A stretch of 43,566 nt of DNA, from contig JAIEMS010000045.1 in the NCBI GenBank assembly GCA_019751915.1, positions 1 through 43,566 of the forward strand, written 5' to 3'. Source of the DNA: Burkholderiaceae bacterium. Lineage in GTDB: Bacteria; Pseudomonadota; Gammaproteobacteria; Burkholderiales; Burkholderiaceae_C. This document shows positions 1-8,816 of the stretch, in pieces (the first letter of the stretch is position 1; each line of letters starts with the position of its first letter). The notes beneath the pieces are model-generated. The model worked only from the letters and a program-made list of their open reading frames with translations. It was not told where the DNA came from and made no database searches. The translations under genes were made by a program, and so were the position numbers.

Positions 1-34
1 TCCTGAACGCCTCTCAGCACTCCACCCTCATTCA

Positions 35-964
35 TTAAAAACCAGGGTGTTGCACTTCAGTTTTGAATCCGCCGAGTAATTCTTTGACCATCACCCCTTC
101 AGGGATGGCGCCGTGGTTAATCTCTACCCGGTAATCGGCAAAAGTCCGCGCAGGGGTTTCTGCCGCAGGGTTAGTGGGCAAGACTCTGACCGCATCAAAT
201 AAAACATGCGCGGGGGCATTGCCCATGGCGCTCTCGTGTTCAAACACAATCAGCTTGCGGGCAGACATTTCGCCCCGCGCAGCAGAGCGGTCATGCTCAA
301 ACATATTGCTAAGAGCGCGCCAAAACAGTTGTAAATCGTCGTCACTAAAACCGGTGCGTTCGGCCAGTTTGGCCGAGATAAAGCCGTGGGCGCGGTACAA
401 ACCGTACGGAATGATGTGCTTACGCCCCATCGTGCGGTTATCACCGCCTTGGCTTTCGGCTTCTTTCTCAGTCGTCACCGCCATGCGGGTGATAGAGATT
501 TCAAGCGGCACTACCGGGTCAATCGATGTGGCAAAGGCTATTTGCACTGGGCCACGCACTTGGCCTGCATTGACTCCAGTAGTCATCACCGCGCCGAAGG
601 TACGTACATCAAAAAAATTACGGCACATCCAAGCCGTTAACTCTCGCGCCTTGGCTTCCTCCTTGGGCAGTTTTTTGTAGCTGTCTGTCGATTCTTTAGA
701 AAGACCGAGTGCCTTCCATGCCAGTTCGTGCTGCTGGTTCAGAATGGCTTTTTCTTGCATGTAAAGTGCATAGCCTTCGGTGTTCTCCTTATCCAACCCG
801 ACAAAGTTGCGAATTTTGCGCTTTAAGCAGACATCGGTCACCAAACCCCGGTGGGTCTCGGGATCTAAACGCGGCATGTTTCCCGCATCAGGGTCGCCGT
901 TGGGGTTCCCGTTGGTCACATCAAAAAGATAGACAAATTCATAGCGGTGGGTGATGGCAGTCAT
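35..964 (-). CDS. cas7: Type I-C Cascade backbone protein Cas7c (Csd2)
   Basis: Cas7 polymerises along the crRNA spacer and forms the backbone of the type I-C interference complex in the cytoplasm. The 309-residue protein opens with [16 protein letters not shown] and then [15 protein letters not shown], the usual opening of Csd2 proteins, and has the family's central [14 protein letters not shown] and GQVRGPVQ segments. I chose the ATG at 964 because an AAGGAG ribosome site lies just upstream. An in-frame ATG further upstream would run back into cas8. The gap from the cas8 stop is 10 bases, so the two are co-transcribed. Cas4, Cas1 and Cas2 normally follow in this subtype and would lie beyond base 1. 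Family assignment is firm. Confidence 0.95.
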   Translation of the reverse strand: MTAITHRYEFVYLFDVTNGNPNGDPDAGNMPRLDPETHRGLVTDVCLKRKIRNFVGLDKENTEGYALYMQEKAILNQQHELAWKALGLSKESTDSYKKLPKEEAKARELTAWMCRNFFDVRTFGAVMTTGVNAGQVRGPVQIAFATSIDPVVPLEISITRMAVTTEKEAESQGGDNRTMGRKHIIPYGLYRAHGFISAKLAERTGFSDDDLQLFWRALSNMFEHDRSAARGEMSARKLIVFEHESAMGNAPAHVLFDAVRVLPTNPAAETPARTFADYRVEINHGAIPEGVMVKELLGGFKTEVQHPGF

Positions 965-974
965 GCAAAGCTCC

Positions 975-1400
975 TTATATCGGGGTATCGGTATCGGCAA
1001 CAGTCTCATTGGCCAGTGCATGGGACGATAGTGCGTTGTCTACCTTAGAAAAACGCGCTTGCGACTGGTGGTAATAGCCAATGGCAAACCGGCCTTGATC
1101 TTCTATTCGCAGGCTGCGCGGGAAGGATGCCAAAAGCCCCCCAACAATCTCGCGGATGTCTTGTTCGAGATGTCTGGCCAGATTCGGTCTGTCTTTTCGC
1201 AAGCGACTCAGGTGGTTTTGGACATTGCGCAACAGCACTGGAAAGACCGATGCAGGCGTGGCCGAGGCAGCGCCGTAGTAGCGGTCGCGGATGGTGGCAT
1301 TGATCTGGCTGCCCAGCGCGCTGCGTTGTGCCGCCTCCAGCACAGCAAACAGCCGCCCTAACCGATAGGCCGGGTTGGTGGATTGTTCATCAAGACTCAC
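975..1400 (-). CDS. cas11c: Cas11c small subunit from an internal start within cas8c
   Basis: An in-frame GTG at 1400-1398 (codon 469 of cas8c) is preceded, after six bases, by AAGGAGGAA, a near-perfect Shine-Dalgarno sequence. Starting there gives a 141-residue protein beginning [15 protein letters not shown] and ending at the cas8c stop. It is established that type I-C loci make Cas11 by internal initiation in cas8c. Cas11 lines the belly of Cascade and stabilises the R-loop. The site and the size fit that role. That it is used here is inferred. Confidence 0.85.
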   Translation of the reverse strand: MSLDEQSTNPAYRLGRLFAVLEAAQRSALGSQINATIRDRYYGAASATPASVFPVLLRNVQNHLSRLRKDRPNLARHLEQDIREIVGGLLASFPRSLRIEDQGRFAIGYYHQSQARFSKVDNALSSHALANETVADTDTPI

Positions 1401-2804
1401 GGGAACTTCCTCCTTGTTGGAACCATTAACCCCTTGGCGTTGGCGCTGCTCACGGGCCAAGACCCCTTTGCACAGTGCAATGCGAACCCCGGACAAGTCG
1501 CCGTCGGAACGCATCCGCATCACCACATTCGCCAACAAACTGCGGGGGTAATTTATGCCAGTCAATATGGCACGGACCACGTCACCAGCCAGTTGTGGCA
1601 GCACATCTTCTGATTTAGCTTTCCCATTGCGCGAGGGTGCAGTGGCCAGCACCAACCGCCAAGCACTGGGGGCAGTTTTCCAAGGCAGTGGCTCAAGGTG
1701 CAGGTCTTGGGCATGTTGGGAAAAACGCCGTGCAAAAACTTCGAGCGTGTCGCTTTCCCAAAAGCGAATCGATAAGCGTGACACATTGGGTGCCAACCCC
1801 AGCACAAACATCCGGGTCGTTGCATCAAGCTGGGGGTCAATCTCTTGCAAAGGGCGGCCTTGGGCCACGTTGTCGAGCACCCGGCGCAGCTTTTCAGTGG
1901 CTTGTGCATCGCTTTCTTGGGGCGGGTCGAAAAGTTGACTAAACAACAGTTCTGTCCGGGTCGCTTGATCGGTATCGGCGGTTTCAGCCCAAAACACCAC
2001 GGTGGCATCGCCAATCTGCAAACGCTGTCGGTTGTGTTCACTGCGGCGCAGCAGGTGGTTGAGCACGGTGGTGTAAGCAAACACTGCTTGCTCGGATACG
2101 GGGGCATTGTCGCCCTGTTCTTTCCCGTAAGAACAAAACGATTCTTGGTTAAAAGAAACGATAGAAGCCCCAGAAGATTGGGCGCCATTCACACCTTTGA
2201 TGACTGGATGCAACCGGGCAGTGGGCAAATACTCGCCCGTTACCAAACACATGGCCGTGGCACTGGCTTGGCCCTCACGGGTGTCCAGCAAGCGGGCACG
2301 CAGTACTTTGGCCGCTGGCCGGTCGTGCAGGTATTGATTGTCACCATCCAACCGGAACACAATGTTGGCATCCAGCATTTCAGGCTTAAAGGGCGGCACC
2401 TGAAAATGCTCCGGTGTCCATGCCTGTAGAAAAGTGTTCAGCGCTTTAAGGCCTGCATCAGTTTCATGTGCCAACGCTGCACAGTGCAGTGCTTTGAAGG
2501 CGGCATGCTCCTCATAGGTGCGCTGGCTGGTCGCGCTGACACCCAGCACATAGCTGGTTTTGTCCCACAACACATTGGATTTAGTGTCAGAGGTGCGTTT
2601 CTTAGGTTGGGGCACGCTCATAATGCGCGGCTGTGGCTTTTTTCCCGAAAGATCTCGAATGTCTGTGATGTCGGCCACAGCACCCTCTGGGGTTAAAACG
2701 ATGGCGTAACTGATTTTTTCAGCACTGTAGCCAGCCACCGAGAGGCCGTCTTCACCACGCTCGAGTAGGCGCTGGTATTCGTTGTAGAGAGCTTGCAAGA
2801 TCAT
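975..2804 (-). CDS. cas8c: Type I-C Cascade large subunit Cas8c (Csd1)
   Basis: Cas8c is the large subunit that reads the PAM and helps open target DNA. The 609-residue length is normal for Csd1. The N-terminus ([13 protein letters not shown]) and the segment around [20 protein letters not shown] near residues 463-482 are family signatures. The ATG overlaps the cas5 stop by four bases (ATGA), so translation is coupled. In type I-C systems the 3' part of this gene also yields the small subunit Cas11c from an internal start, and a very clear internal ribosome site is present here (separate entry). No frameshift or truncation is seen. Confidence 0.95.
   Translation of the reverse strand: MILQALYNEYQRLLERGEDGLSVAGYSAEKISYAIVLTPEGAVADITDIRDLSGKKPQPRIMSVPQPKKRTSDTKSNVLWDKTSYVLGVSATSQRTYEEHAAFKALHCAALAHETDAGLKALNTFLQAWTPEHFQVPPFKPEMLDANIVFRLDGDNQYLHDRPAAKVLRARLLDTREGQASATAMCLVTGEYLPTARLHPVIKGVNGAQSSGASIVSFNQESFCSYGKEQGDNAPVSEQAVFAYTTVLNHLLRRSEHNRQRLQIGDATVVFWAETADTDQATRTELLFSQLFDPPQESDAQATEKLRRVLDNVAQGRPLQEIDPQLDATTRMFVLGLAPNVSRLSIRFWESDTLEVFARRFSQHAQDLHLEPLPWKTAPSAWRLVLATAPSRNGKAKSEDVLPQLAGDVVRAILTGINYPRSLLANVVMRMRSDGDLSGVRIALCKGVLAREQRQRQGVNGSNKEEVPVSLDEQSTNPAYRLGRLFAVLEAAQRSALGSQINATIRDRYYGAASATPASVFPVLLRNVQNHLSRLRKDRPNLARHLEQDIREIVGGLLASFPRSLRIEDQGRFAIGYYHQSQARFSKVDNALSSHALANETVADTDTPI
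1407..1415 (-). promoter_or_regulatory. Internal ribosome binding site for Cas11c
   Basis: The minus strand reads AAGGAGGAA six bases before an in-frame GTG inside cas8c. It is stronger than the site in front of cas7 and is the main reason to place the Cas11c start at 1400. Confidence 0.85.
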
Positions 2805-3475
2805 GCTTTGACCTCTTCACTATGCCAAGGGGGCACATCAATCACTCCATCAACCATTTGCGCCCGAAAGAAGCGCGGGGCCATGCCGTTGGCAAAATCA
2901 ATATCGTGCAGCGTCCAGCCTAAATCGCGTGCCCCTTGCAGGCTGACATCTGGGGTGGGCAATGCAGCCCCCTGTTCTAGCAACTCAAAATACGCTGGGA
3001 ACTCCCGCACCCCCATACAAGGCATCTGAAAGCACTGGCCTTTGCGCGCACGGCGGTTGAAGATGTCAAGGTGCTTGCCAACAGATTCTCCTGATCCTGC
3101 TTTGTCGGTCAAATCAAAATGCGCTTCGATCACGTAAGCGACCTCACGCAACACCGTAGCAGCGCGTTGCTGGCGGTCTTCATCGACGTAAGTGGTCAGT
3201 CCGGCGGTACCGCCTGCCTTCATCGCTTTGCTTATACTGGCGGCAGAGAGTTTGCTGCCGACCTCGTTGCGCCGGATGGTTTCAAACTGAATCGGTTTAA
3301 GTACATGGATTCGATCCACTGTCCAGTGGAGGGCGGGTTTCCAGTGAATCGCTTCCAAAATGCCACGCGCCGCAGAAGGTGTGATCGTGTCGTAGGAAAC
3401 ACGCTCACTCTTCATTTCTGGTCTTGAAAAACAGGCGCGCTCACCCCACACCCGTAGACGTATTCCGTACCCCAT
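2801..3475 (-). CDS. cas5c: Type I-C pre-crRNA processing protein Cas5c (Cas5d)
   Basis: In type I-C there is no Cas6. Cas5c cuts the repeat at the base of its hairpin and stays bound to the 11-nt 5' handle of the crRNA. The 224-residue protein has the family landmarks [12 protein letters not shown] (residues 32-43), WKPALHW, and a Lys-His pair at residues 134-135 resembling the catalytic pair of the family. The ATG at 3475 has a GGAG ribosome site at 3485-3482, which sits only four bases after a strong hairpin (3490-3522), so translation or transcription of cas5 could respond to that hairpin. The stop overlaps the cas8 start. The 171-base gap to cas3 is unusually long for this operon and holds the crRNA-like element. 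Confidence 0.95.
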   Translation of the reverse strand: MGYGIRLRVWGERACFSRPEMKSERVSYDTITPSAARGILEAIHWKPALHWTVDRIHVLKPIQFETIRRNEVGSKLSAASISKAMKAGGTAGLTTYVDEDRQQRAATVLREVAYVIEAHFDLTDKAGSGESVGKHLDIFNRRARKGQCFQMPCMGVREFPAYFELLEQGAALPTPDVSLQGARDLGWTLHDIDFANGMAPRFFRAQMVDGVIDVPPWHSEEVKA

Positions 3476-3489
3476 GTCGCACTCCGGTG

Positions 3490-3522
3490 AAAGACACCCT
3501 GAGGTGTACCCAGAGTGTCTTT
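3490..3522 (-). terminator. Strong hairpin between the crRNA-like element and cas5
   Basis: Arms 3490-3503 and 3509-3522 pair over 14 positions (two of them G-T) around a 5-nt loop. On the minus strand the 3' arm ends in a short run of three T, so it could end the small RNA, act as a leaky terminator before cas5-cas8-cas7, or shield the cas5 ribosome site four bases further on. It begins exactly 36 bases after the pseudo-repeat, where a second repeat would be expected. Confidence 0.65.
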
Positions 3523-3593
3523 GAATTACTTACACACGCCAGCCAATGAAATACTATGGTTTCAATCCACACCACCAAGCGCTTGGTGATGAC
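3523..3593 (-). ncRNA. Solitary crRNA-like RNA: diverged type I-C repeat plus 36-nt pseudo-spacer
   Basis: Read on the minus strand, 3593-3559 resembles one CRISPR repeat: it begins GTC and ends with the exact 11-nt handle TGGATTGAAAC of the array repeats. The stem is entirely different (CACCAA-GCGC-TTGGTG instead of CGCGCC...GGCGCG) yet still pairs. A 36-nt segment (3558-3523) of normal spacer length follows, then a strong hairpin. The first 13 bases of this pseudo-spacer match a site at 3626-3638 next to TTC, apart from positions 6 and 12. The arrangement resembles the single-repeat guide RNAs (CreA, CreR) that use Cascade to repress a promoter in the cas operon. The function is inferred; the repeat-like structure and the match are directly visible. 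Confidence 0.75.
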
Positions 3594-3622
3594 ATGGTGC
3601 CATCCTAAACCAAATTTTTTAC

Positions 3623-3660
3623 TTCCATAGAATTTCGTAGATTTTTTCAAACTACTAAGT
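3623..3660 (+). promoter_or_regulatory. Predicted Cascade binding site (TTC PAM plus seed match) for the crRNA-like RNA
   Basis: TTC at 3623-3625 is the known type I-C PAM. Directly after it, 3626-3630 (CATAG) and 3632-3636 (ATTTC), then T at 3638, are identical to positions 1-5, 7-11 and 13 of the pseudo-spacer. The site straddles the cas3 stop and the upstream part of the cas3-cas5 gap, where a promoter for the small RNA and cas5-cas8-cas7 would have to lie. A TTGAAA at 3650-3645 could be a -35 element; I see no convincing -10. Confidence 0.65.
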
Positions 3661-5914
3661 CAACGCAGGGGATAAAGGTTGGGTTGTCCCACCGCAATCC
3701 AAAATGGGGGTCATAGATGACCTTGTTTTTCAGCACAACAAACTGCTGCCCCCATTTTTCAGGGGCTATCGCTGCAATCGCTCCAGCCTTCCACAACACA
3801 TCAAAAGCAGAGCGCGGCAGTTGCACCACATAGGGCTGTAATTTGCGCGCCAAACCCACGCTGCCTTGGGCAAAGGGTAGGTCGTTCTCGATGTAGCGGC
3901 ATGCATCATCGTCATACGGAACAATGACGGCTTTCTGCACGTTATCGATCATGCGAAATTTGGCGGCCAGTGTTTCAAATGGCAGGCTGTCAGTTTGGCT
4001 CTTTTCCAGCAATCCCATCAAATGGTGCTGATCGAGCGCATCACTGCCTTGCTGCCAGTACAGTTTCTGAAAATACTGACGAATCGCTTCGGGCGATACA
4101 GGATCACTGCTGTGCTGGCGCAGTACCTCACGGGCCACTTGGGCATACTGCACCAACTCAGGCGGGGGTGCCCACTCTTCGTTCGCAACGGCAAAAACCA
4201 GCACTTCGCTAGCATCGGTGCGGTTTTTACCCTCGCGGTTGCACCGCCCTGCGGCTTGAATGATGGAGTCCAGCCCTGCTTCGGCACGCAAAACGGTTGG
4301 AAAATCGACATCGACACCCGCCTCGATCAATGAAGTGGATACCAACCGACATGGCAAACCATCTTTGAGGCGCTGGCGCACTTGGGCTAGCACGCAACTG
4401 CGGTGGGCTGCGCACATCAAAGTGGTCAGGTGGTAGGCCCCCGGTAAATCGGCCATTGCTTGGTACAGCGCCCGTGCATGCCTGCGGTTATTCACGATGC
4501 ACAGCACCTGCTCGCGTGTGCGTAAATGCTGAGCCAGTGCGGCATCGTCTTGTATGCCGATGTGGTGAATCTGCACCCGTTTGAGTTGCTCAAAGAGTTG
4601 GGGGACCTCGGGTGCCAGCTCACGTACACCGTGTAAGCCGCCCACAAAATCAGGCGCATTCAACGCCGGTTGGGTTGCGGTACACAGCACCACGCTAGCC
4701 CGATAGTTGCGGGCCAACTCGTCAATGGCTGCCACGCAGGGACGCAGCAGTTTCAGTGGCATGGTTTGCGCTTCGTCCAGAATAATGACACTGCCAGCAA
4801 TGTTGTGCAATTTGCGGCATTGTGACGGACGGGCGGCAAACAAGCTCTCAAAAAACTGCACTGCGGTGGTGACCACAATCGGGGCATCCCAGTTTTCCAT
4901 CGCCAAGCGCAATTTGGCAGACGATTCAGGCGCTTGATGGCGGTCTTCTGTAAAGGCGCTGTGGTGCTCAAGCACGGCATCTTGGCCCAAATCTCCTAGC
5001 GCTTGGCGAAACACCGCCGCATTTTGTTCCACGATGCTGGTGAACGGAATCACAAAAATGACCCGTCGCAGGCCATGTGCAATAGCGTGGTCTAGCGCAA
5101 AGGCCAGCGATGCCAGCGTTTTGCCACCTCCTGTGGGGACTGTTAACGAAAACAACCCCGGCGCATTGGTTGCTTGGCCGCGAACGTGGTGCAATACCCC
5201 TGCCCGCAGGGTATTGATTGGTCGGTCTGGCTTGAACTCTTCAAGCGTGGCGTTGAGCTTTTCACGCAGTGCGCTCAGATCAGGCATCGCCCTTGTCCGG
5301 TGCGAATGGCGATTTTCAACGCGGTCGTAGAAGCGCTCTGTGTCAATAAAGTCAGCATCCACCAAACAAGAAAACAGCATCCGCGCAAGAAACGCCACTT
5401 GAAAATTGCTGCGCTCTTTCTTTTCTGCCACCGTGGCACCATAAAGTTTGAAGTCTTTGGGCGGTGTCAGTGTGGCGGGCAGGGTAATTTGGGTTTGCCA
5501 CACCGTATCAAGCGTTGGTAACGCTGGACTTTTCAAACGCTCTACCAGTGCAGTGCGTTCGCCAGAGTCTTTGCCGTTGGCAAGCCCGGTGTGGTGACCA
5601 GCAATACCATAAGCCAGCACTTGGCCCAATGGCCCATAACGCCGGTAGGCCTCGATGGCACCCCAAGCAGAATGATCGACGCGGGGGCCTTCGTTGGCGA
5701 GTCTTTTTTGAAATTCTGCTGTGTATTTGCCTAAATCATGCAAACGTCCTGCAACGTCAGCCAGTACACCAGCGCCAAAAATGGCCGCAAATTCCTTCGC
5801 CTGCTGGCCCACCTGTAATAGATGCTCGGCCAGTGATTGCCAGTTATCGCGTTGGGTCGACGGCGTAGAGTGGGCAAAGTACCAGATGGGAAGCATCGCC
5901 TGTATCGTGTGCAT
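3647..5914 (-). CDS. cas3: CRISPR nuclease-helicase Cas3 (HD plus DExH)
   Basis: Cas3 is recruited by target-bound Cascade and unwinds and degrades DNA. The 755-residue protein has an N-terminal HD nuclease (GRLHDLGKYTAEF around residues 57-68, DHSAWGA near 80, AGHHTG near 106), then a superfamily 2 helicase with VPTGGGKT (Walker A), the DEAQ box in VIILDEAQTMP, STSLIEAGVDVDF and QAAGRCNREG (motif VI). All key motifs are intact. The ATG at 5914 lacks a clear ribosome site. The ATG at 5893 (MLPIWYFAHS) is an equally plausible start. The gene follows the array on the same strand. Confidence 0.95.
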   Translation of the reverse strand: MHTIQAMLPIWYFAHSTPSTQRDNWQSLAEHLLQVGQQAKEFAAIFGAGVLADVAGRLHDLGKYTAEFQKRLANEGPRVDHSAWGAIEAYRRYGPLGQVLAYGIAGHHTGLANGKDSGERTALVERLKSPALPTLDTVWQTQITLPATLTPPKDFKLYGATVAEKKERSNFQVAFLARMLFSCLVDADFIDTERFYDRVENRHSHRTRAMPDLSALREKLNATLEEFKPDRPINTLRAGVLHHVRGQATNAPGLFSLTVPTGGGKTLASLAFALDHAIAHGLRRVIFVIPFTSIVEQNAAVFRQALGDLGQDAVLEHHSAFTEDRHQAPESSAKLRLAMENWDAPIVVTTAVQFFESLFAARPSQCRKLHNIAGSVIILDEAQTMPLKLLRPCVAAIDELARNYRASVVLCTATQPALNAPDFVGGLHGVRELAPEVPQLFEQLKRVQIHHIGIQDDAALAQHLRTREQVLCIVNNRRHARALYQAMADLPGAYHLTTLMCAAHRSCVLAQVRQRLKDGLPCRLVSTSLIEAGVDVDFPTVLRAEAGLDSIIQAAGRCNREGKNRTDASEVLVFAVANEEWAPPPELVQYAQVAREVLRQHSSDPVSPEAIRQYFQKLYWQQGSDALDQHHLMGLLEKSQTDSLPFETLAAKFRMIDNVQKAVIVPYDDDACRYIENDLPFAQGSVGLARKLQPYVVQLPRSAFDVLWKAGAIAAIAPEKWGQQFVVLKNKVIYDPHFGLRWDNPTFIPCVDLVV

Positions 5915-6051
5915 TTGAATTAACCCAACATCAAAAGGAGTATGGCTAACGGTTTTTCACCGTCTGTGCATTCATGCTACTCCACTCCGTACATCCGCAA
6001 GGGGTACGACCCATTTAATTAAGAAAATAAGAAAATTCTTCCCGATACGCT
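5915..6051. other. Gap between cas3 and the CRISPR array
   Basis: These 137 bases should contain the cas3 promoter unless cas3 is read from the array transcript. An AT-rich stretch lies at 6011-6038 and a small perfect inverted repeat (ACGGT/ACCGT, 5-nt loop) at 5949-5963. I see no promoter good enough to call and no second degenerate CRISPR repeat. Confidence 0.5.
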
Positions 6052-7158
<1,107 letters not shown>

Positions 7159-7350
7159 GCCATCTTTATAACCCACTGTTGCAACAGAGATAATTTGCCT
7201 AATTCCGCGAACCACGGCCACTGCCTACCAATCTGGCAACACCTTGTCCAAAATAAATCGGAAAAACCTATTCACACCAATAGGTTCAAGGTCTGCGAAC
7301 CACCATGGCAACCATCATGCACTTAAGGTTCGCAGCGGACGAAGCAATTA
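7159..7350 (-). promoter_or_regulatory. Probable CRISPR leader with two inverted repeats
   Basis: This gene-free stretch lies at the end of the array that should be leader-proximal. It contains a perfect 8-bp inverted repeat with a 6-nt loop (AACCTATT at 7265-7272, AATAGGTT at 7279-7286) and a perfect 9-bp inverted repeat with widely spaced arms (CTGCGAACC at 7293-7301, GGTTCGCAG at 7327-7335). The minus strand has an AT-rich TTATAAAG just before the first repeat. Leader function is inferred from position and repeat orientation. Confidence 0.6.
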
Positions 7351-7415
7351 TTGCTATCAAATAAATAGCTGCTTATGCTTGACCCGCCAAGGCTAGCAGC
7401 CCATTTTGCTCAAAA
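7351..7415 (+). repeat. Comamonadaceae-type intergenic repeat, copy A
   Basis: It starts TTGCTATCAAATAAATAGCT and has GGCTAGCAGCCCATTTT further on, ending in A-rich sequence. It aligns with copies at 13689-13755, 36751-36815 and 38942-39006: GCTAT...AGCT, 17-20 variable bases, then a block around GGCTAGAGGC and AATT/ATTT. It fills the space between the CRISPR leader and the gspC stop. Confidence 0.7.
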
Positions 7416-7423
7416 ATATCGCC

Positions 7424-7870
7424 TTACAGCCGTGGCGGCATCTCTAGCGTCAATGAAGCGGGGCCACCGGCTGCACCGAGTCGGGCCTGGCGTGGCTCCA
7501 ACGCCAACAGCACCAGCCCCGCATCGACCACCGCCCCGACCCGAAACGGTTTGGCCGGTTGCCCATCAATGGCAATCAGCGCAGCACCACCGCCACTGCT
7601 GCGCCCGGACAAAACCCCCAGCAGTGCAAAACGGCTACCCGCTGAGGCCACCGGCGCTGTGGGCATTGCCACCGCAGGGCCGACACCCAGCAAACGCGCC
7701 ACCGCCTGCGCATCTGGCGCTACGGGTGCTGCAGCCGCTGCCGACACCGCCAACCCCGCAGAGGGAGCCGACAAACGCAGCCCCCAATACACTGCACTGG
7801 CCGCAGCCAACGCCCAAAGCGCAAGGGTTGTCAGGCGCACGGCCCAGCGGCTTTCTGAATTTTTTACCAT
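7424..7870 (-). CDS. gspC: Type II secretion inner-membrane protein GspC (short form)
   Basis: GspC links the inner-membrane platform to the secretin. The 148-residue protein has one transmembrane segment near residues 12-31 and an HR-like domain from about residue 80 (FALLGVLSGR, ALIAIDGQPAKPFRVG). The C-terminal PDZ or coiled-coil domain of longer GspC proteins is absent, as I recall for other Burkholderiales. It is divergent from gspG with 72 bases between the two starts, which should hold both promoters. Similarity is moderate but the context is strong. Confidence 0.8.
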   Translation of the reverse strand: MVKNSESRWAVRLTTLALWALAAASAVYWGLRLSAPSAGLAVSAAAAAPVAPDAQAVARLLGVGPAVAMPTAPVASAGSRFALLGVLSGRSSGGGAALIAIDGQPAKPFRVGAVVDAGLVLLALEPRQARLGAAGGPASLTLEMPPRL

Positions 7871-7942
7871 CGCAGGATTATTATTCAGCCGGTTCGGGCG
7901 ATAGTGCCCTGTCTTGCCCCACCGCGATTAACCTCTTCTCAT

Positions 7943-8392
7943 ATGACACCGCCCCTGACCCTCGTCCGCCCAGCGCGCCACCGCTTGGCCGCTGGCTTTA
8001 CCCTGATCGAACTGATGGTGGTGCTGGTCATCATCGGTGTGCTGGCCGCGCTGATCGTGCCCAATGTGCTTGACCGTGCCGACGATGCCCGCAGCACCGC
8101 CGCACGCACAGACGTGACGAACGTGATGCAAGCGCTCAAACTCTACCGGCTCGACAACCAACGCTACCCCAGCGCCGAGCAAGGCCTGCAAGCCCTGATT
8201 ACCAAACCCACCAAAGGCCCGCAGCCACTGAACTGGAAGCCCTACCTCGAAAAGCTGCCCAACGACCCTTGGGGCCGTCCGTACCAGTACCTTAACCCCG
8301 GCATCAAGGGCGAGATCGACGTGATGTCGTTCGGTGCCGATGGTCAACCGGGCGGAGAAGGCAAGGATGCCGACATTGGCAGTTGGCAATAA
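7943..8392 (+). CDS. gspG: Major type II secretion pseudopilin GspG
   Basis: GspG is the main subunit of the periplasmic pseudopilus. The prepilin peptidase site is G|FTLIELMVVLVIIGVLAAL with Glu at +5 of the mature protein, followed by the GspG signatures LYRLDNQRYPSAEQGLQAL, DPWGRPYQYLNPG and the acidic tail region around FGADGQPGGEG that binds calcium in homologues. I prefer the ATG at 7943 (18-residue leader) over an in-frame ATG at 7904, which would give an unusually long leader. gspH overlaps its end by 26 bases. Confidence 0.93.
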   Translation: MTPPLTLVRPARHRLAAGFTLIELMVVLVIIGVLAALIVPNVLDRADDARSTAARTDVTNVMQALKLYRLDNQRYPSAEQGLQALITKPTKGPQPLNWKPYLEKLPNDPWGRPYQYLNPGIKGEIDVMSFGADGQPGGEGKDADIGSWQ

Positions 8393-8816
8393 ACAGCGCG
8401 GCTTTACGCTGCTGGAGTTGCTGGTCGTGGTCAGCATCATGGCGCTGGCAACAGCGGGCGTGGGGTTGGCCCTGCGCGATACCGGCACAGCACAACTCGA
8501 ACGCGAAGCCGAACGGCTGGCCGCTTTGCTCGAGTCTGGCCGAGCGCAATCGCGTGCCAGCGGTGTGCCGGTACGCTGGCAGGCGGTAGCGGACGGCTTT
8601 CGTTTCGACGGCGCAGGCCGCATGGCCGGTGCAGAAGCGCCAACGGAGTGGCTCCATGCAGATACCAGCGTGCGCGGCCCCGACACGTTAATCCTTGGCC
8701 CTGAGCCACTGATTGGCCCACAACACATCACGCTGGTGCAGCGCAGCCAGCCCGAAAGCGCTTTGCGCGTGGCAACGGATGGACTGCGCCCATTCAGCGT
8801 ACAGGCCACGCCATGA
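8367..8816 (+). CDS. gspH: Type II secretion minor pseudopilin GspH
   Basis: Minor pseudopilin with a type IV-like leader and cleavage at QRG|FTLLELLVVVSIMALA. The rest (about 130 residues) is a variable GspH head domain ending in PFSVQATP. The ATG at 8367 gives a 12-residue leader. The in-frame ATG at 8334 would overlap gspG more deeply. The stop overlaps the gspI start (ATGATG), so translation is coupled. Confidence 0.85.
   Translation: MPTLAVGNKQRGFTLLELLVVVSIMALATAGVGLALRDTGTAQLEREAERLAALLESGRAQSRASGVPVRWQAVADGFRFDGAGRMAGAEAPTEWLHADTSVRGPDTLILGPEPLIGPQHITLVQRSQPESALRVATDGLRPFSVQATP

Noticed and set aside
3559-3593. The idea that the repeat-like element is simply a leftover of an old array
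   Set aside because: Decay would spoil the stem; here both arms changed while pairing and the exact handle persisted, and the following segment matches a PAM-flanked site nearby.
3441-3650. A 69-codon minus-strand frame from the end of cas3 into cas5
   Set aside because: It starts with TTG in the cas3 stop without a ribosome site, runs through the pseudo-repeat and both hairpins, and resembles no protein. The RNA structure explains the sequence better.
5942-6022. A 26-codon plus-strand frame upstream of the array, preceded by AAAAGGAG
   Set aside because: The ribosome site is only one base from the ATG, the product has no recognisable feature, and it is antisense to the presumed cas3 promoter region.
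7375-8073. A 232-codon plus-strand frame opposite gspC
   Set aside because: It is rich in Pro and Ala with no domain and runs antisense to gspC; gspC and gspG explain the region.
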